DNA from: Sinorhizobium garamanticum
Lineage (GTDB): Bacteria; Pseudomonadota; Alphaproteobacteria; Rhizobiales; Rhizobiaceae
Direction: 5' to 3'
DNA: 64,000 bases
NCBI RefSeq assembly: GCF_029892065.1
Contig: NZ_CP120374.1
Location: 124,001-188,000 of the forward strand
Shown here: in pieces, positions 35,500 to 44,308 of the stretch
Position numbering within the stretch: position 1 is the first letter of the stretch
Layout: every line of letters begins with the position of its first letter
Translations under genes and position numbers: made by a program
Notes under the pieces: model-generated
Seen by the model: only the letters and a program-made list of their open reading frames with translations
Database searches by the model: none
What the model was told of the DNA's origin: nothing

Positions 35500-36150
35500 A
35501 TGGACGCATCATTTCCCGGATCGGGAGACAAACCGATCGCGATGCTGGTTGATGATGACGCCAAGGTCCGTGAGGCCATGAGCAACCTTCTCAACTCGGT
35601 TGGGATCGAAACGATTTCATTCTCTTCCGCTCGGGAAGTTCTCGAGGCCAAACTTCCGGATCGGCCCAGCTGTTTCGTGCTCGACGTACGCATGCCTGGG
35701 TTGAGCGGGCTCGACCTGCAGCGTCACCTTCAGGCCAACGGCATAGAGACACCGATCGTGTTCTTGACGGGTCACGGTGACATCGCGATGAGCGTGGAGG
35801 CGATGAAGGCCGGTGCCGTCGACTTCCTGACGAAGCCGGTGCGCGACCAGACTTTCCTCGACGCAGTCTCTAACGCCATCGCGACCGACATCGCGCGACG
35901 GGAGGCAACCCTCACGGCGCGCAAGCATGCCACCGACTACGAGACGCTGACGCAGCGCGAACGGCAGGTCTTGCGCCTGGTCATCGGCGGCGCCTTGAAC
36001 AAGCAGATCGCCTTCGAACTCGGCATCAGCGAAATTACCGTCAAACTTCATCGAAGCAACATGATGAAGAAGATGCACGCAAACTCCATTACACAGCTGT
36101 TCACGGCGTGGCAGTCCCTGCCTGAAAGCGTGCGGCGCGGTGACGAGTGA
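35500..36150 (+). CDS. FixJ-type response regulator with LuxR HTH
   Basis: The 216-residue protein has a receiver domain with AMLVDDDAKVREAM, phospho-acceptor Asp in CFVLDVRMPGLSG, LTGHGDIAMSV and DFLTKPVRDQTFL. A LuxR HTH follows (LTQRERQVLRLV, KQIAFELGISEITVKLHRSN). The histidine kinase gene starts 168 bp downstream on the same strand, so the two are a likely cognate pair. It is closely related to the regulators at 8502 and 14630. Confidence 0.92.
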   Translation: MDASFPGSGDKPIAMLVDDDAKVREAMSNLLNSVGIETISFSSAREVLEAKLPDRPSCFVLDVRMPGLSGLDLQRHLQANGIETPIVFLTGHGDIAMSVEAMKAGAVDFLTKPVRDQTFLDAVSNAIATDIARREATLTARKHATDYETLTQRERQVLRLVIGGALNKQIAFELGISEITVKLHRSNMMKKMHANSITQLFTAWQSLPESVRRGDE

Positions 36151-36318
36151 CGGGGCATAAAAGCCTTCGCGGCTGGCGCCAAAGCCGTTAACGGATCGAG
36201 CACTCAAGGCTTTCTGTCCCAAGGCATAGGTTTTCAGCCCTATCGCCTGGCTGGTAGGGTGAATTGACCTACACGCATTGATCAAGGCCTGAAGGCTCGG
36301 AGGGGTTCGATCGAAGCA

Positions 36319-38208
36319 ATGTCATCGACAAAACGGCGGGCTTTGGCGGCGGCCATAAGTGCGGCCGGTGCTTTCTTGGCGTGGTTCTCTTCCGATCCGA
36401 CTGGCCTGTTGATCGCGGTTGCCGCCGCCTGCATTTGCTTCGGCTGGAAGGCAGGGCTGTTGGCGATCGTGATGGCTGGCTTTGCGGCAGCTGCGATTGA
36501 AACGGCTTCCGATACCATTGGCGCCGGCGGATGGCTCCGTGTCGCCGTGTTCGTGGCCAGCGCATTCGGCCTATGGCTTGTGGTGCAGCTGTTTAGGGTC
36601 GTCAGCTTCTACGAGCAGGTCTACAGGAACGCCCAGCCGACCATGGAGGATATTCCCGGTCTTGGTTGGTCTTGCTATCCCGATGGGCGGATGCGTTTCG
36701 TCAATCCGAAGGCGCTGGAATTTGTCGGGCTGACAGTCGAGGAAATGAAAAAACTCATGGAGGCTGGTGACACCGCTTGGTGGCAGCCATTTGTACACCC
36801 CGATGACCTCGAGCGGAGCCTTGCGCTGTGGAAACACAGCCTGAGTTCCGGCGAGCCATTGATCGACGAACAGCGGGTCCGCCGCCACGATGGCACTTAC
36901 CGATGGTTTCGCGACTCCGCGGTGGCTTCCCGAGACGAGCATGGGCGCATCACCGCCTGGTACGGCACGACCGTCGATATCGATGACCAGCGCAAGGCGG
37001 AAGCCGCTTTGCGTGAGAGCGAACAGCAACTGCGCCAGCTCATCGATACTGTGCCGGCACTCATTTGGTGCGCAACTCCTGACGGAAAGCCGTCCTACCT
37101 CAATCAACCATTGCTGCGCTGGACCGGCATGTCTCAGAGTGGAGAGACGACTGGAACCGCCAGCCAATTTGCTGCGACGATCATCGAAGCCGTCCATCCG
37201 GACGATCAGCCCTCATTTCAGGCAGCTCTCAGCCAGTCATTCAAATCCGGCGATCCCTTCATGCTGAAATACCGGCTGCGACGGGCTGATGGCAACTATC
37301 GTTGGATTGACGGCAAGGCTGAGCCTCTCCGCGACACCGATGGCCGCATTCTTCAATGGTATGGCGTATGCCTCGACATTCACGATGAGATGCAGGCCCA
37401 GGAAGCCGCTCGTCTCGCCGACGAGAGGCTCGCTCGCGCCTTGCGTGCGGCTAGTCTTTCTGAGATGTCGGTCTCGATCGCGCACGAACTCAATCAACCA
37501 CTGCAGGCGGTCGTCGCAAACGCCAATGCATTTCAGCGGTGGCTACGGGCAAACCCGCCGAACTTTGAACGAGCGAGCCGCACCGCCGAGTGGATTATTC
37601 GAGACGTCGATGCTGCGGCCGACGTCGTTAATCGGATTCGGGCCCTATTTACCCAGGCCGGGAATTCACGACAGCCGATCCAATTGAATACGGTCATCAA
37701 TGAAACATGCGAGCTGGTCTCCGACAAACTTCAGGCGGGTAAGATCAGGCTGGAAATCGACCTCGATCCCGCTCTGCCAAGCGTTGGGGCGGACCGCGTT
37801 CAGATCGAGCAGGTTGTTATCAATCTCGTCAGAAATGCGATTGAAGCCATGCAGGAAACCCCTGTGCATGCCCGCATCCTTCGCATAGCGACACGCCTGC
37901 GCAATTCCGAGATGCTGGAAGTGGCAGTTTCCGATCGGGGCCACGGAATCGACGATTCTGACAGGATCTTCGAAGCGTTCTTCACGACAAAGAAAGACGG
38001 TATCGGCATGGGCTTGGCGATTTGCCGCTCGGTCATCGAAGCGCATGGCGGCCGCGTTTGGGCCGAGAGTGCCCCTGGGCGTGGGGCTACAGTCACCTTC
38101 AGCCTGCCAGTTCAATCGCCGGAGCGGGACCGCGAACCGATCGACGTCGGCACGTTGGTCGCCAGCAAAGTGCAAACAGGCCACGAGCCCGAGCGCCTGC
38201 CCGTTTGA
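36319..38208 (+). CDS. Sensor histidine kinase with two PAS domains
   Basis: The 629-residue protein has two or three N-terminal helices (about residues 8-90), PAS 1 (about 105-235, HPDDLERSL), PAS 2 (about 245-370, HPDDQPSFQAAL), and HisKA with SIAHELNQPLQAVVANANA, in which His389 is the phospho-acceptor. A HATPase domain follows (LVRNAIEAMQ, DRGHGI, GIGMGLAICRSVIEAHGG). No haem-binding FixL-type PAS signature is evident. The architecture is close to that of the MASE1 kinase at 5615 apart from the membrane module. Its likely partner is the FixJ-type regulator immediately upstream. Confidence 0.93.
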   Translation: MSSTKRRALAAAISAAGAFLAWFSSDPTGLLIAVAAACICFGWKAGLLAIVMAGFAAAAIETASDTIGAGGWLRVAVFVASAFGLWLVVQLFRVVSFYEQVYRNAQPTMEDIPGLGWSCYPDGRMRFVNPKALEFVGLTVEEMKKLMEAGDTAWWQPFVHPDDLERSLALWKHSLSSGEPLIDEQRVRRHDGTYRWFRDSAVASRDEHGRITAWYGTTVDIDDQRKAEAALRESEQQLRQLIDTVPALIWCATPDGKPSYLNQPLLRWTGMSQSGETTGTASQFAATIIEAVHPDDQPSFQAALSQSFKSGDPFMLKYRLRRADGNYRWIDGKAEPLRDTDGRILQWYGVCLDIHDEMQAQEAARLADERLARALRAASLSEMSVSIAHELNQPLQAVVANANAFQRWLRANPPNFERASRTAEWIIRDVDAAADVVNRIRALFTQAGNSRQPIQLNTVINETCELVSDKLQAGKIRLEIDLDPALPSVGADRVQIEQVVINLVRNAIEAMQETPVHARILRIATRLRNSEMLEVAVSDRGHGIDDSDRIFEAFFTTKKDGIGMGLAICRSVIEAHGGRVWAESAPGRGATVTFSLPVQSPERDREPIDVGTLVASKVQTGHEPERLPV

Positions 38209-38231
38209 GCGACATAAATCATTCGCTTACG

Positions 38232-38453
38232 TCAACCCGGGATTCTGGGCACGCGTGCATCGGTGATCTGCTGGTCACAAGCATTCGCAAGGGCTTGTGG
38301 TTGCGCGGCGGTTGGCAGCGCATCATGCGCCCTGGCATTCGGTGCTATGAGCAGAACCCATGCGCCGACGAAAAACACGGCGACCAGGGACAGAAACGCG
38401 ACGAGTTCGCGAAACTTCGACGGAACCCGCGTGATAAGAAACAAGTGTCTCAT
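38232..38453 (-). CDS. Small exported/membrane protein, possibly truncated
   Basis: The 73-residue frame (ATG 38453, AAGGAA upstream) has a signal-anchor helix (LVAFLSLVAVFFVGAWVLLI) and then NARAHDALPTAAQPQ. From memory, many rhizobial exported proteins share the AHDALPTAAxP start, followed by a Cys-rich CCSGYDC segment. Here the tail is unrelated (ALANACDQQITDARVPRIPG), so the C-terminus appears lost. Function is unknown. Confidence 0.45.
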   Translation of the reverse strand: MRHLFLITRVPSKFRELVAFLSLVAVFFVGAWVLLIAPNARAHDALPTAAQPQALANACDQQITDARVPRIPG

Positions 38454-38783
38454 GACACGATTTCCTTTCCACTGAGCGCATCTGGATAGTTGGATGCCAT
38501 GGAAAGGATCAATCAATTTCGGAGAAAAATCTATTGTACGAAGGTCTTGTCTATACTTTCGAATAGGTTCACGCGATCGCATAGTGTAGGCGACTTGCGC
38601 GTCGCGTTTTGTCCTTAAATCGGAATCGATTTAAGGAGTCATGCAGAGAACCAGTGCTACAGCAACCTTTGCGCGTCCGATTGGACACGCGGCGCTGTAG
38701 GGCCGCCGAGAAGGGACGCATTGGACGATCTCCTCGTCCATGACTGTCGCGGCCGGTCTGTACTGCGTGAGCCCCATGGAGGC
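38454..38783. other. 330-bp gap with a RIME copy
   Basis: No gene is supported. A RIME-type element occupies about 38610-38700. Confidence 0.4.
38610..38700 (-). repeat. RIME-type mosaic repeat, copy 4
   Basis: TCCTTAAATCGG...CGATTTAAGGA forms the TTAA palindrome, followed by CATGCAG. A GCTACAGCAACCTTTGCGCG block comes next, and CACGCGGCGCTGTAG closes the element. Block order is the reverse of the copy at 55371, so it lies in the opposite orientation. Confidence 0.65.
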
Positions 38784-40082
38784 TCAGCGCTGTGGCGTTT
38801 GCGGCAGGTAATCTTGCGCGATATCGATCCAAGCCGGACGCCCGCCGAGGAACAGCTCGCTGATGCGCGGCGCTGTCCTTGCGATCACCTTCCCCGCCTT
38901 GATGACGAACAGCCGGCTCGGTTTCAGCCTCAGCGCTTCGGTGACGTCGACCGCTTGCAGCACGATGAGATCTGCATTGCAGCCGATTTCGAGGCCGTAA
39001 CCTTCGAGCCCCATCGTCTTCGCCGAATTGACGGTAATCGCGTCGAAGATTTTGTGCTTGTCCTCGATGCCGGCCATCTGCGCCACGTGAATTGCCATGT
39101 GGGCAACCTCCAGCATGTCACCTGAGCCCATTGAGTACCAAGGGTCCATGACGCAGTCATGCCCGAAGGAAACGTTGAGCCCCGCCGCCATCAATTCGCG
39201 CACCCGTGTCATGCCCCGCCGTTTCGGATAGGTATCGTGACGGCCCTGCAGCATGATGTTGATCAGCGGATTGGGGATCACGTTGATCTCCGCCTCGGCA
39301 ATCAGTGGGATGAGTTTCGAAACGTAATAGTTGTCCATCGAGTGCATCGAGGTGAGGTGCGAACCCGCAACGCGTCCCTTGAGGCCGAAACGCACCGTCT
39401 GGGCCGCCAGCGTTTCGATGTGGCGCGACATCGGATCGTCAGTTTCGTCGCAGTGCATGTCGACGGGCAGACCCCGATCGGCGGCGATCCGGCACAGCGC
39501 CTCGACCGAGCGGGTGCCGTCTTCCATCGTCCGTTCAAAATGTGGAATGCCGCCGACGATGCCGACCCCCATATCGAGTGCACGCTCGAGTGAGCGGACG
39601 CCGTCGGGGGCGCGGTAATAGCCGTCCTGCGGGAAGGCGACGAGCTGCAAATCAATATAGGGTGCGACCTTTTCCTTGACTTCCAGCAGTGCTTCGGCCG
39701 TCACAAGGCGCGGGTCGGACGTATCCACATGGCTACGGATGTAGAGAAGACCCTGGCTGACGGCGAGATCGCAATAGCGCAGGGCCCGCTCGACCAACGC
39801 TTCCTTTGTCAGCACCGGGCGCAATTCCCCCCAGAGCGCGATACCCTCCAGCAACGTACCGGAGACATTCATTCGCGGCATGCCGAGCGACAGCGTCGCG
39901 TCCATGTGAAAATGCGGGTCGCAGAAGGGTGGGCTGACCAGTCGGCCGGTCGCGTCAATCTCCTCGCCGTCAGTTGCAGCAATGGATTTCTCGATCGCGG
40001 TGATCTTGCCGCCTTTGAGGCCCAGATCGACACCTTGGCGGCCGTCCGGAAGGTTGGCGTTGCGGATGATCAGGTCGAACAT
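38784..40082 (-). CDS. codA: Cytosine deaminase-like amidohydrolase
   Basis: The 432-residue protein is an amidohydrolase-superfamily enzyme of the CodA type. It shows the metal-binding HFH in CDPHFHMDATLS, the second-site His in DMHCDETDD, SHLTSMHSM, and the catalytic Asp in FGHDCVMDPWYSMG. Such enzymes deaminate cytosine or related N-heterocycles (for example creatinine or isoguanine). ATG 40082 has GGAG nine bases upstream and fits the family start MFDLIIRNANLPDGR. It is a single gene, with no transporter adjacent. The precise substrate is inferred from family only. Confidence 0.85.
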   Translation of the reverse strand: MFDLIIRNANLPDGRQGVDLGLKGGKITAIEKSIAATDGEEIDATGRLVSPPFCDPHFHMDATLSLGMPRMNVSGTLLEGIALWGELRPVLTKEALVERALRYCDLAVSQGLLYIRSHVDTSDPRLVTAEALLEVKEKVAPYIDLQLVAFPQDGYYRAPDGVRSLERALDMGVGIVGGIPHFERTMEDGTRSVEALCRIAADRGLPVDMHCDETDDPMSRHIETLAAQTVRFGLKGRVAGSHLTSMHSMDNYYVSKLIPLIAEAEINVIPNPLINIMLQGRHDTYPKRRGMTRVRELMAAGLNVSFGHDCVMDPWYSMGSGDMLEVAHMAIHVAQMAGIEDKHKIFDAITVNSAKTMGLEGYGLEIGCNADLIVLQAVDVTEALRLKPSRLFVIKAGKVIARTAPRISELFLGGRPAWIDIAQDYLPQTPQR

Positions 40083-40239
40083 CGGTGGCTTCTCCGGGTG
40101 TTCACTTGGCGCTCCGGTTCGCGACGAGTCATGGAGAGTACTTTCTGGAAGGTTTCTTTTAAGATTCAAGAAACGTTAAAATGCTTCGAATAGATCCAAG
40201 GCTGTATGGGCAATGCATATAACTGGGATATGACCCGCC

Positions 40240-41439
40240 ATGGGGACGAGCAATATTATCGTCTATGTGCCGCCAGCGCTATTCAGCATCGTGGCACTCG
40301 CCTTCTTTCTCCTCTGGCATCTGAAGATTACGACCTCTTGGCACTGGAGCGCAGGATTCGCCCAAACAGCGGCTGGCTTCGTACTTTCGACTTTCTCGAT
40401 AGAGCCCTCCTTCGATGCCTTTGCCTCCGGCCTTGTATTTATCGGAGCTGCCTATTGCTACGGCAGCGGCATACTCGCTCATTTCGGTGCGCCAACGATC
40501 CGCGTGGAGCGAACGCTCTTTGCCGTGGCCTATACGCTTGCTCTGGCGTACCTCGTATTCGTCAAAGAAAGCCTGGTATGGCAGTTGTTCCTGACCGATG
40601 CCGGATTTGCATTCCTGTTCAGTATGGCGCTCTGCGTTGTGGTGCGAAAGGCCTCCCGTCCCGTAGATAAAGCTCTGGTCTTTACGAGTGCCATCGTCGT
40701 GCTCGACACGCTCGCGCGCACGATCTTCTTTACGTTTTTCACGACGGCAAGTGACGACTTCGCCGATTTTGCCGATTCCGCCTACAATCTCGCCGTCCAC
40801 GTCACAACGATCACGGTTTGCATGCTTTTCCCGTTTATCGCCTTAGGCGCGATTGCGTCGGCGGCGGTCGAAAGACATCGCGATGCTTCCGAGCGAGACC
40901 CTCTAACAGGCCTCTTCAACAGACGCGGCTTCGAACAGGCAATCGAAAGAGGCTTGAAGTCCACGATCCCCTGGGGCGCGGTCGTGGTCTGCGACATCGA
41001 TTATTTCAAACGGATCAACGACAACTATGGCCATGCGATTGGTGACAAGGTGATCGTGGCGCTTGCCCGTGACCTCCGGCATATTGTCGGCGCGGATGGA
41101 TATGTCGCCCGCGTCGGCGGCGAGGAGTTCGTTGCTTTCCTGCCAGCGGCGGCGCCTCAGGACCTTTACTCGATCGCACAGCGGCTGCGGCATTCCTTTG
41201 CCGAAAGAGACTGGCGCGGCGAGGGCATCAGCGACAGGATCACGGTCAGCTGTGGTGTGTCGGCGGTGCAGTCGGAGGAACGGGCCTTGGACAAGGCCAT
41301 CTCGCGGGCCGACCGGGCGCTCTACGCCGCGAAAGCTGCTGGCCGAAACCAGGTTGTCGTAGACGGGGCGTATCACGCGCCTATCCCCTCGGGTGAAACC
41401 AGATCGGACCATTTGTTCCCATCAAGCGTGCGTGCGTGA
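40240..41439 (+). CDS. Membrane diguanylate cyclase (GGDEF)
   Basis: The 399-residue protein has about six to seven N-terminal membrane segments (residues 5-205) and a C-terminal GGDEF domain (about 220-385). It contains DPLTGLFNRRGFEQAI, DIDYFKRINDNYGHAIGD and an intact active-site GGEEF (residues 293-297), so it should make c-di-GMP. The allosteric inhibitory site RxxD is changed to VGAD, so product inhibition may be lost. The glycan synthase cluster lies 750 bp away, and c-di-GMP activates many such synthases. A functional link is inferred only from proximity. Confidence 0.9.
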   Translation: MGTSNIIVYVPPALFSIVALAFFLLWHLKITTSWHWSAGFAQTAAGFVLSTFSIEPSFDAFASGLVFIGAAYCYGSGILAHFGAPTIRVERTLFAVAYTLALAYLVFVKESLVWQLFLTDAGFAFLFSMALCVVVRKASRPVDKALVFTSAIVVLDTLARTIFFTFFTTASDDFADFADSAYNLAVHVTTITVCMLFPFIALGAIASAAVERHRDASERDPLTGLFNRRGFEQAIERGLKSTIPWGAVVVCDIDYFKRINDNYGHAIGDKVIVALARDLRHIVGADGYVARVGGEEFVAFLPAAAPQDLYSIAQRLRHSFAERDWRGEGISDRITVSCGVSAVQSEERALDKAISRADRALYAAKAAGRNQVVVDGAYHAPIPSGETRSDHLFPSSVRA

Positions 41440-41790
41440 TTTCCGGTGGGAAAGGCGTAAGCTGCCGCAGGATCACTTTTCACCTCTGCGACATTCTCCG
41501 AGGAGAAGTCATAGTTAGCCTTGGCCGGGCGTACACGTCGGCATGTGATCGAGCTTCTCGACCTCGCTGAAGCCGCCGAGGCCCATAGTTGTCTTCGGCG
41601 CGAAGCGGACATCGATCGCGGCGATCACATGTTGGAATGTTGTGGTGGCGAGGGGCACGATCGACCTACTCCCACATGCAGGTGGCCCCCCGGGTGGGAT
41701 AGGTCAAGTTGTAAGCATTTTCTGCACGGCGACTTAAATCGTCTCATCTACCGTGATGCGCATGAGGTTCAAGAACCAGGAGTTCTAGAC
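41440..41790. other. 351-bp gap
   Basis: No convincing gene or operator is visible. Short frames on both strands lack ribosome binding sites and recognisable similarity. Confidence 0.35.
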
Positions 41791-42096
41791 ATGAAAGCGC
41801 AAACAAGAACTTCGGTCGGGCTAGTCGACGGCCGCAGCAACATAGTGCGGAGCGTGTTTGCTCTACTCCTTGCAGCAGCCGTGTCGGGATGTTCGGCCAT
41901 GCCGGACCAGAGTATCCACACCTCGTCGCTGACGAGGCAGGTCGGCTATGCGGAGTCGAGCAACAAGCCCGTCGCGACCAAGCAGGTCGTCGTTCAACGT
42001 CCTGCCAAGCTCGAACGGGCCGCCTATCTCGGGCGCGCGCCATATATTTGCACGCCGAGCGGTTTTGGCAGCACCTCGCGATGCTTCCTTCGATAG
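41791..42096 (+). CDS. Small exported lipoprotein, hypothetical
   Basis: The 101-residue protein has a long signal (SVFALLLAAAVSGC) with lipobox VSGC. A short polar region follows, and the C-terminal motif YICTPSGFGSTSRCFLR with two Cys ends the protein. I have the impression that small rhizobial exported proteins share this C-terminal CTPSGFG-x-x-x-RC end, but I cannot name a family. CAGGAG precedes the ATG by about nine bases. It is convergent with the glycan operon. Confidence 0.6.
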   Translation: MKAQTRTSVGLVDGRSNIVRSVFALLLAAAVSGCSAMPDQSIHTSSLTRQVGYAESSNKPVATKQVVVQRPAKLERAAYLGRAPYICTPSGFGSTSRCFLR

Positions 42097-42193
42097 GGGC
42101 GGAGTCGCGCCGTTCGGCGCGAGGGGCTCATCTGCGGGGCCGAATTGATGCGCCGACGGCCAACGCGGCGCAACTCCTTCATCCCCGTCAGGA

Positions 42194-42709
42194 TCATTCG
42201 ACCTTGCCGAGCCCCGCTTCGATCTTGTTCAGCCGCGCGCCTACATAATTGCCGCGGCGAAGCTTCGAGAATTCGTCGTCAGCTTTTGCGGGCGCGTTCC
42301 TGAAGACGTACCATTCGCCATCCGGCTCGCGCTTCTGAAAGATGACGCTCCCTCGCTTGCTATGGCTGAAGCATGTTGTTGCCGGAGCGGTGCCGTCCTT
42401 GGCGTGCCAATCAGCCGTGAAGCAGAGTTTTCCTGGTCCGGTGATGAACCACCGACCGACGCCGTAGGAGGGATTGCCGTTCTCCCTCGACCAGGCGGTA
42501 AACCGGCGCTGCCGCACCGAGAAATACCCTGCGCCCCCGTTCCAGATCCACGATTTCTGGCCGTAGAGCTTATAAAGCTCCTCGTGCGTCAGCGGCGTTG
42601 CATTTTTAGCGTTCACGCGTCTGGTCGCGGCCTCGGCGACCGATGCCGTCGCACCAATGGCCGCGGCTATGGCTACAGCCAAGGACATTGTGCGTAGTGT
42701 TGACGTCAT
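42194..42709 (-). CDS. DUF995 exported protein (copy 1)
   Basis: The 171-residue protein has a signal peptide cleaved after EAA (about residue 28) and a DUF995 domain: LTHEELYKLYGQKSWIWNGG, then FTAWSRENGNPSYGVGRWFI, CFTADWHAKDG and a C-terminal EWYVFRN. Function is unknown; the domain recurs near rhizobial polysaccharide genes. ATG 42709 has AGGAG seven bases upstream. It is the last gene of the glycan operon and a paralogue of the protein encoded at 43685, with which it shares spaced Trp and Cys residues. Confidence 0.85.
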   Translation of the reverse strand: MTSTLRTMSLAVAIAAAIGATASVAEAATRRVNAKNATPLTHEELYKLYGQKSWIWNGGAGYFSVRQRRFTAWSRENGNPSYGVGRWFITGPGKLCFTADWHAKDGTAPATTCFSHSKRGSVIFQKREPDGEWYVFRNAPAKADDEFSKLRRGNYVGARLNKIEAGLGKVE

Positions 42710-42734
42710 TTCATGTCTCCTGTCGAACTGATTG

Positions 42735-43688
42735 CTAATTGGTACTTTCCCGGACGACCCGCCAGTCGGGCCGCCCATAGCCTCCGGGCCATGCGTAGAT
42801 TTCGCGGTCGTTGAAGTAGACGACCGCTGTCAGTCCAGGGAACTCCTCATGACGCGTGGCAACGTTTGCGGCCCAGTTCGCCACATAGGAGGCGTCACCT
42901 TCATAGCCTAGCTCGGCGACCATAATTGGCTTGCCATAGCCTTTCACCCGTTCATATCCAGGCGTCAGCCGTTCCGAGAATGACTGGTCGCGGCCAGTCG
43001 TGCCTTTGTCGTACTCCTGATAGCCGAACACCGACAACCCGACGATGTCCACGACGTCGTCTCCAGGATAAAACGCCTCCAGCCCCTGGTTTCCCTTGGG
43101 CGACCACATGAATTTCGCGTTTTTCAGATGTTCGCGGCACACGTTCACTATGCGCCGGTAGGCCGCTTTGAATTCCTCACCCCGCCAGTGCGACCAGGAG
43201 AACTGGTTGTCCGTCTCGTCCATTTCCTGGCCCCACCTTATGATAATCGGGCTTTTCAGCGTGGCGGCCGTCGAGCAGACCGCCGCCATGTTTTCATCGC
43301 GCTCCCCGCTCAGAATGGAGCGCAGAAGCTCCTGGTCAGAGACCCGCCACTCGGGCGACCAGGACCAGGGCTCGATTGTGATCATAAGAGAGCGCCCACG
43401 TGCTCGCGCGTAGTCGTCGGCAAGGGTCAGCGTTGTCAGGTCGACATCTTCCCAAGGCAAGAAGAGGTGTTCGATCTTGGACTGCGACGGCTTGCTGAAA
43501 TCGCCATGGGGGTCGTAGGCGCCGAAGTCTATCGAGTGCTCCGTGAGTACAGGCCGCTTTTGTGAGGGGATCGCGGTGGTGGTGGAATCTGCGTTGGGGA
43601 TCCCGCGCGGTATAGTGGCCGCCAGGACAGTGCCTGACAGCAACAGGCCGACGACTGAGAATACGATCGCTTTCGATTTCCTGTTCAT
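42735..43688 (-). CDS. Secreted glycoside hydrolase, GH26-like
   Basis: The 317-residue protein has an N-terminal signal or anchor (residues 5-24). The (beta/alpha)8 fold shows a GH26/GH5-type arrangement: Glu155 in RWGQEMDET is the likely acid/base and Glu259 in IMVAELGYEG the likely nucleophile. GH26 enzymes cut beta-mannans or mixed beta-glucans. In an operon with a membrane glycan synthase it probably trims or releases the polymer, as endoglucanases do in cellulose operons. Its start overlaps the stop of the DUF995 gene upstream by 4 bp. Confidence 0.85.
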   Translation of the reverse strand: MNRKSKAIVFSVVGLLLSGTVLAATIPRGIPNADSTTTAIPSQKRPVLTEHSIDFGAYDPHGDFSKPSQSKIEHLFLPWEDVDLTTLTLADDYARARGRSLMITIEPWSWSPEWRVSDQELLRSILSGERDENMAAVCSTAATLKSPIIIRWGQEMDETDNQFSWSHWRGEEFKAAYRRIVNVCREHLKNAKFMWSPKGNQGLEAFYPGDDVVDIVGLSVFGYQEYDKGTTGRDQSFSERLTPGYERVKGYGKPIMVAELGYEGDASYVANWAANVATRHEEFPGLTAVVYFNDREIYAWPGGYGRPDWRVVRESTN

Positions 43689-44299
43689 TGTGTGTCTCCA
43701 AGCTCGTTCGCCTCGGTTTCCGGGCGAACGCCATCGATCTTTGATTTCGGCTGCGTCGTAACTAGTCTTTGCATGAGGGGAAGCCTCGCACCGACCAGAT
43801 CCTCGATGACGAGTTTCTTGAACTCGTCATCGGCCAGCGGCCTGGCATGCTTAAAGACGTACCAGTCTCCGGCAGGCTCCCGCTTTTGGTAGATGGTATT
43901 ATCGAGTATCCGGTGACTGAAGCAGGCCGTGTTGCTCGCGGCCGCCTCCTGGCTATGCCAGACCGCCTTCAGGCAAAGCTGACCGTGGTCGTTCAGGATC
44001 CAGCGGCCTTCCGCCCATGTCGCTCCGGTATCCGATTGCGCCCAGGCCGTAAATATGCGGCCCTCGTTCTGCATTCGTCCGGCGCCATCCTCCCACTTCC
44101 ACGTCTTGTCGCGGAAGACCATGTAGAGTTCCGCTGCGGTCATGACGCGCGCGTTTTTCGGAACCAAGGCTTCTGCCGACGCTGGCGATTGCCCGAAGAG
44201 AAGGGCGGCTGGCATGACGCCAAGGGCGAAGTGCCTGACGAGCATCGCACAGCGGGTATCCCAGCCCTGTTTTCGATCACGTTTGACTTTTTCTGTCAT
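43685..44299 (-). CDS. DUF995 exported protein (copy 2)
   Basis: The 204-residue protein has a signal peptide (about residues 18-42, ending PASAEA) and a DUF995 domain: MTAAELYMVFRDKTWKWEDG, FTAWAQSDTGATWAEGRWIL, QLCLKAVWHSQE and a C-terminal DWYVFK. The basic N-terminus before the hydrophobic segment (MTEKVKRDRKQGWDTR) may mean that the true start is the internal ATG near codon 19. It follows the glycan synthase gene by nine bases. Its function is unknown; a periplasmic role in assembly or export is inferred. Confidence 0.85.
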   Translation of the reverse strand: MTEKVKRDRKQGWDTRCAMLVRHFALGVMPAALLFGQSPASAEALVPKNARVMTAAELYMVFRDKTWKWEDGAGRMQNEGRIFTAWAQSDTGATWAEGRWILNDHGQLCLKAVWHSQEAAASNTACFSHRILDNTIYQKREPAGDWYVFKHARPLADDEFKKLVIEDLVGARLPLMQRLVTTQPKSKIDGVRPETEANELGDTQ

Positions 44300-44308
44300 C
44301 GCTTGTCC

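Noticed and set aside
41373..41612. 79-codon minus-strand frame at the 3' end of the diguanylate cyclase
   Set aside because: It overlaps the cyclase end, has no ribosome binding site and no family; I could not support it.
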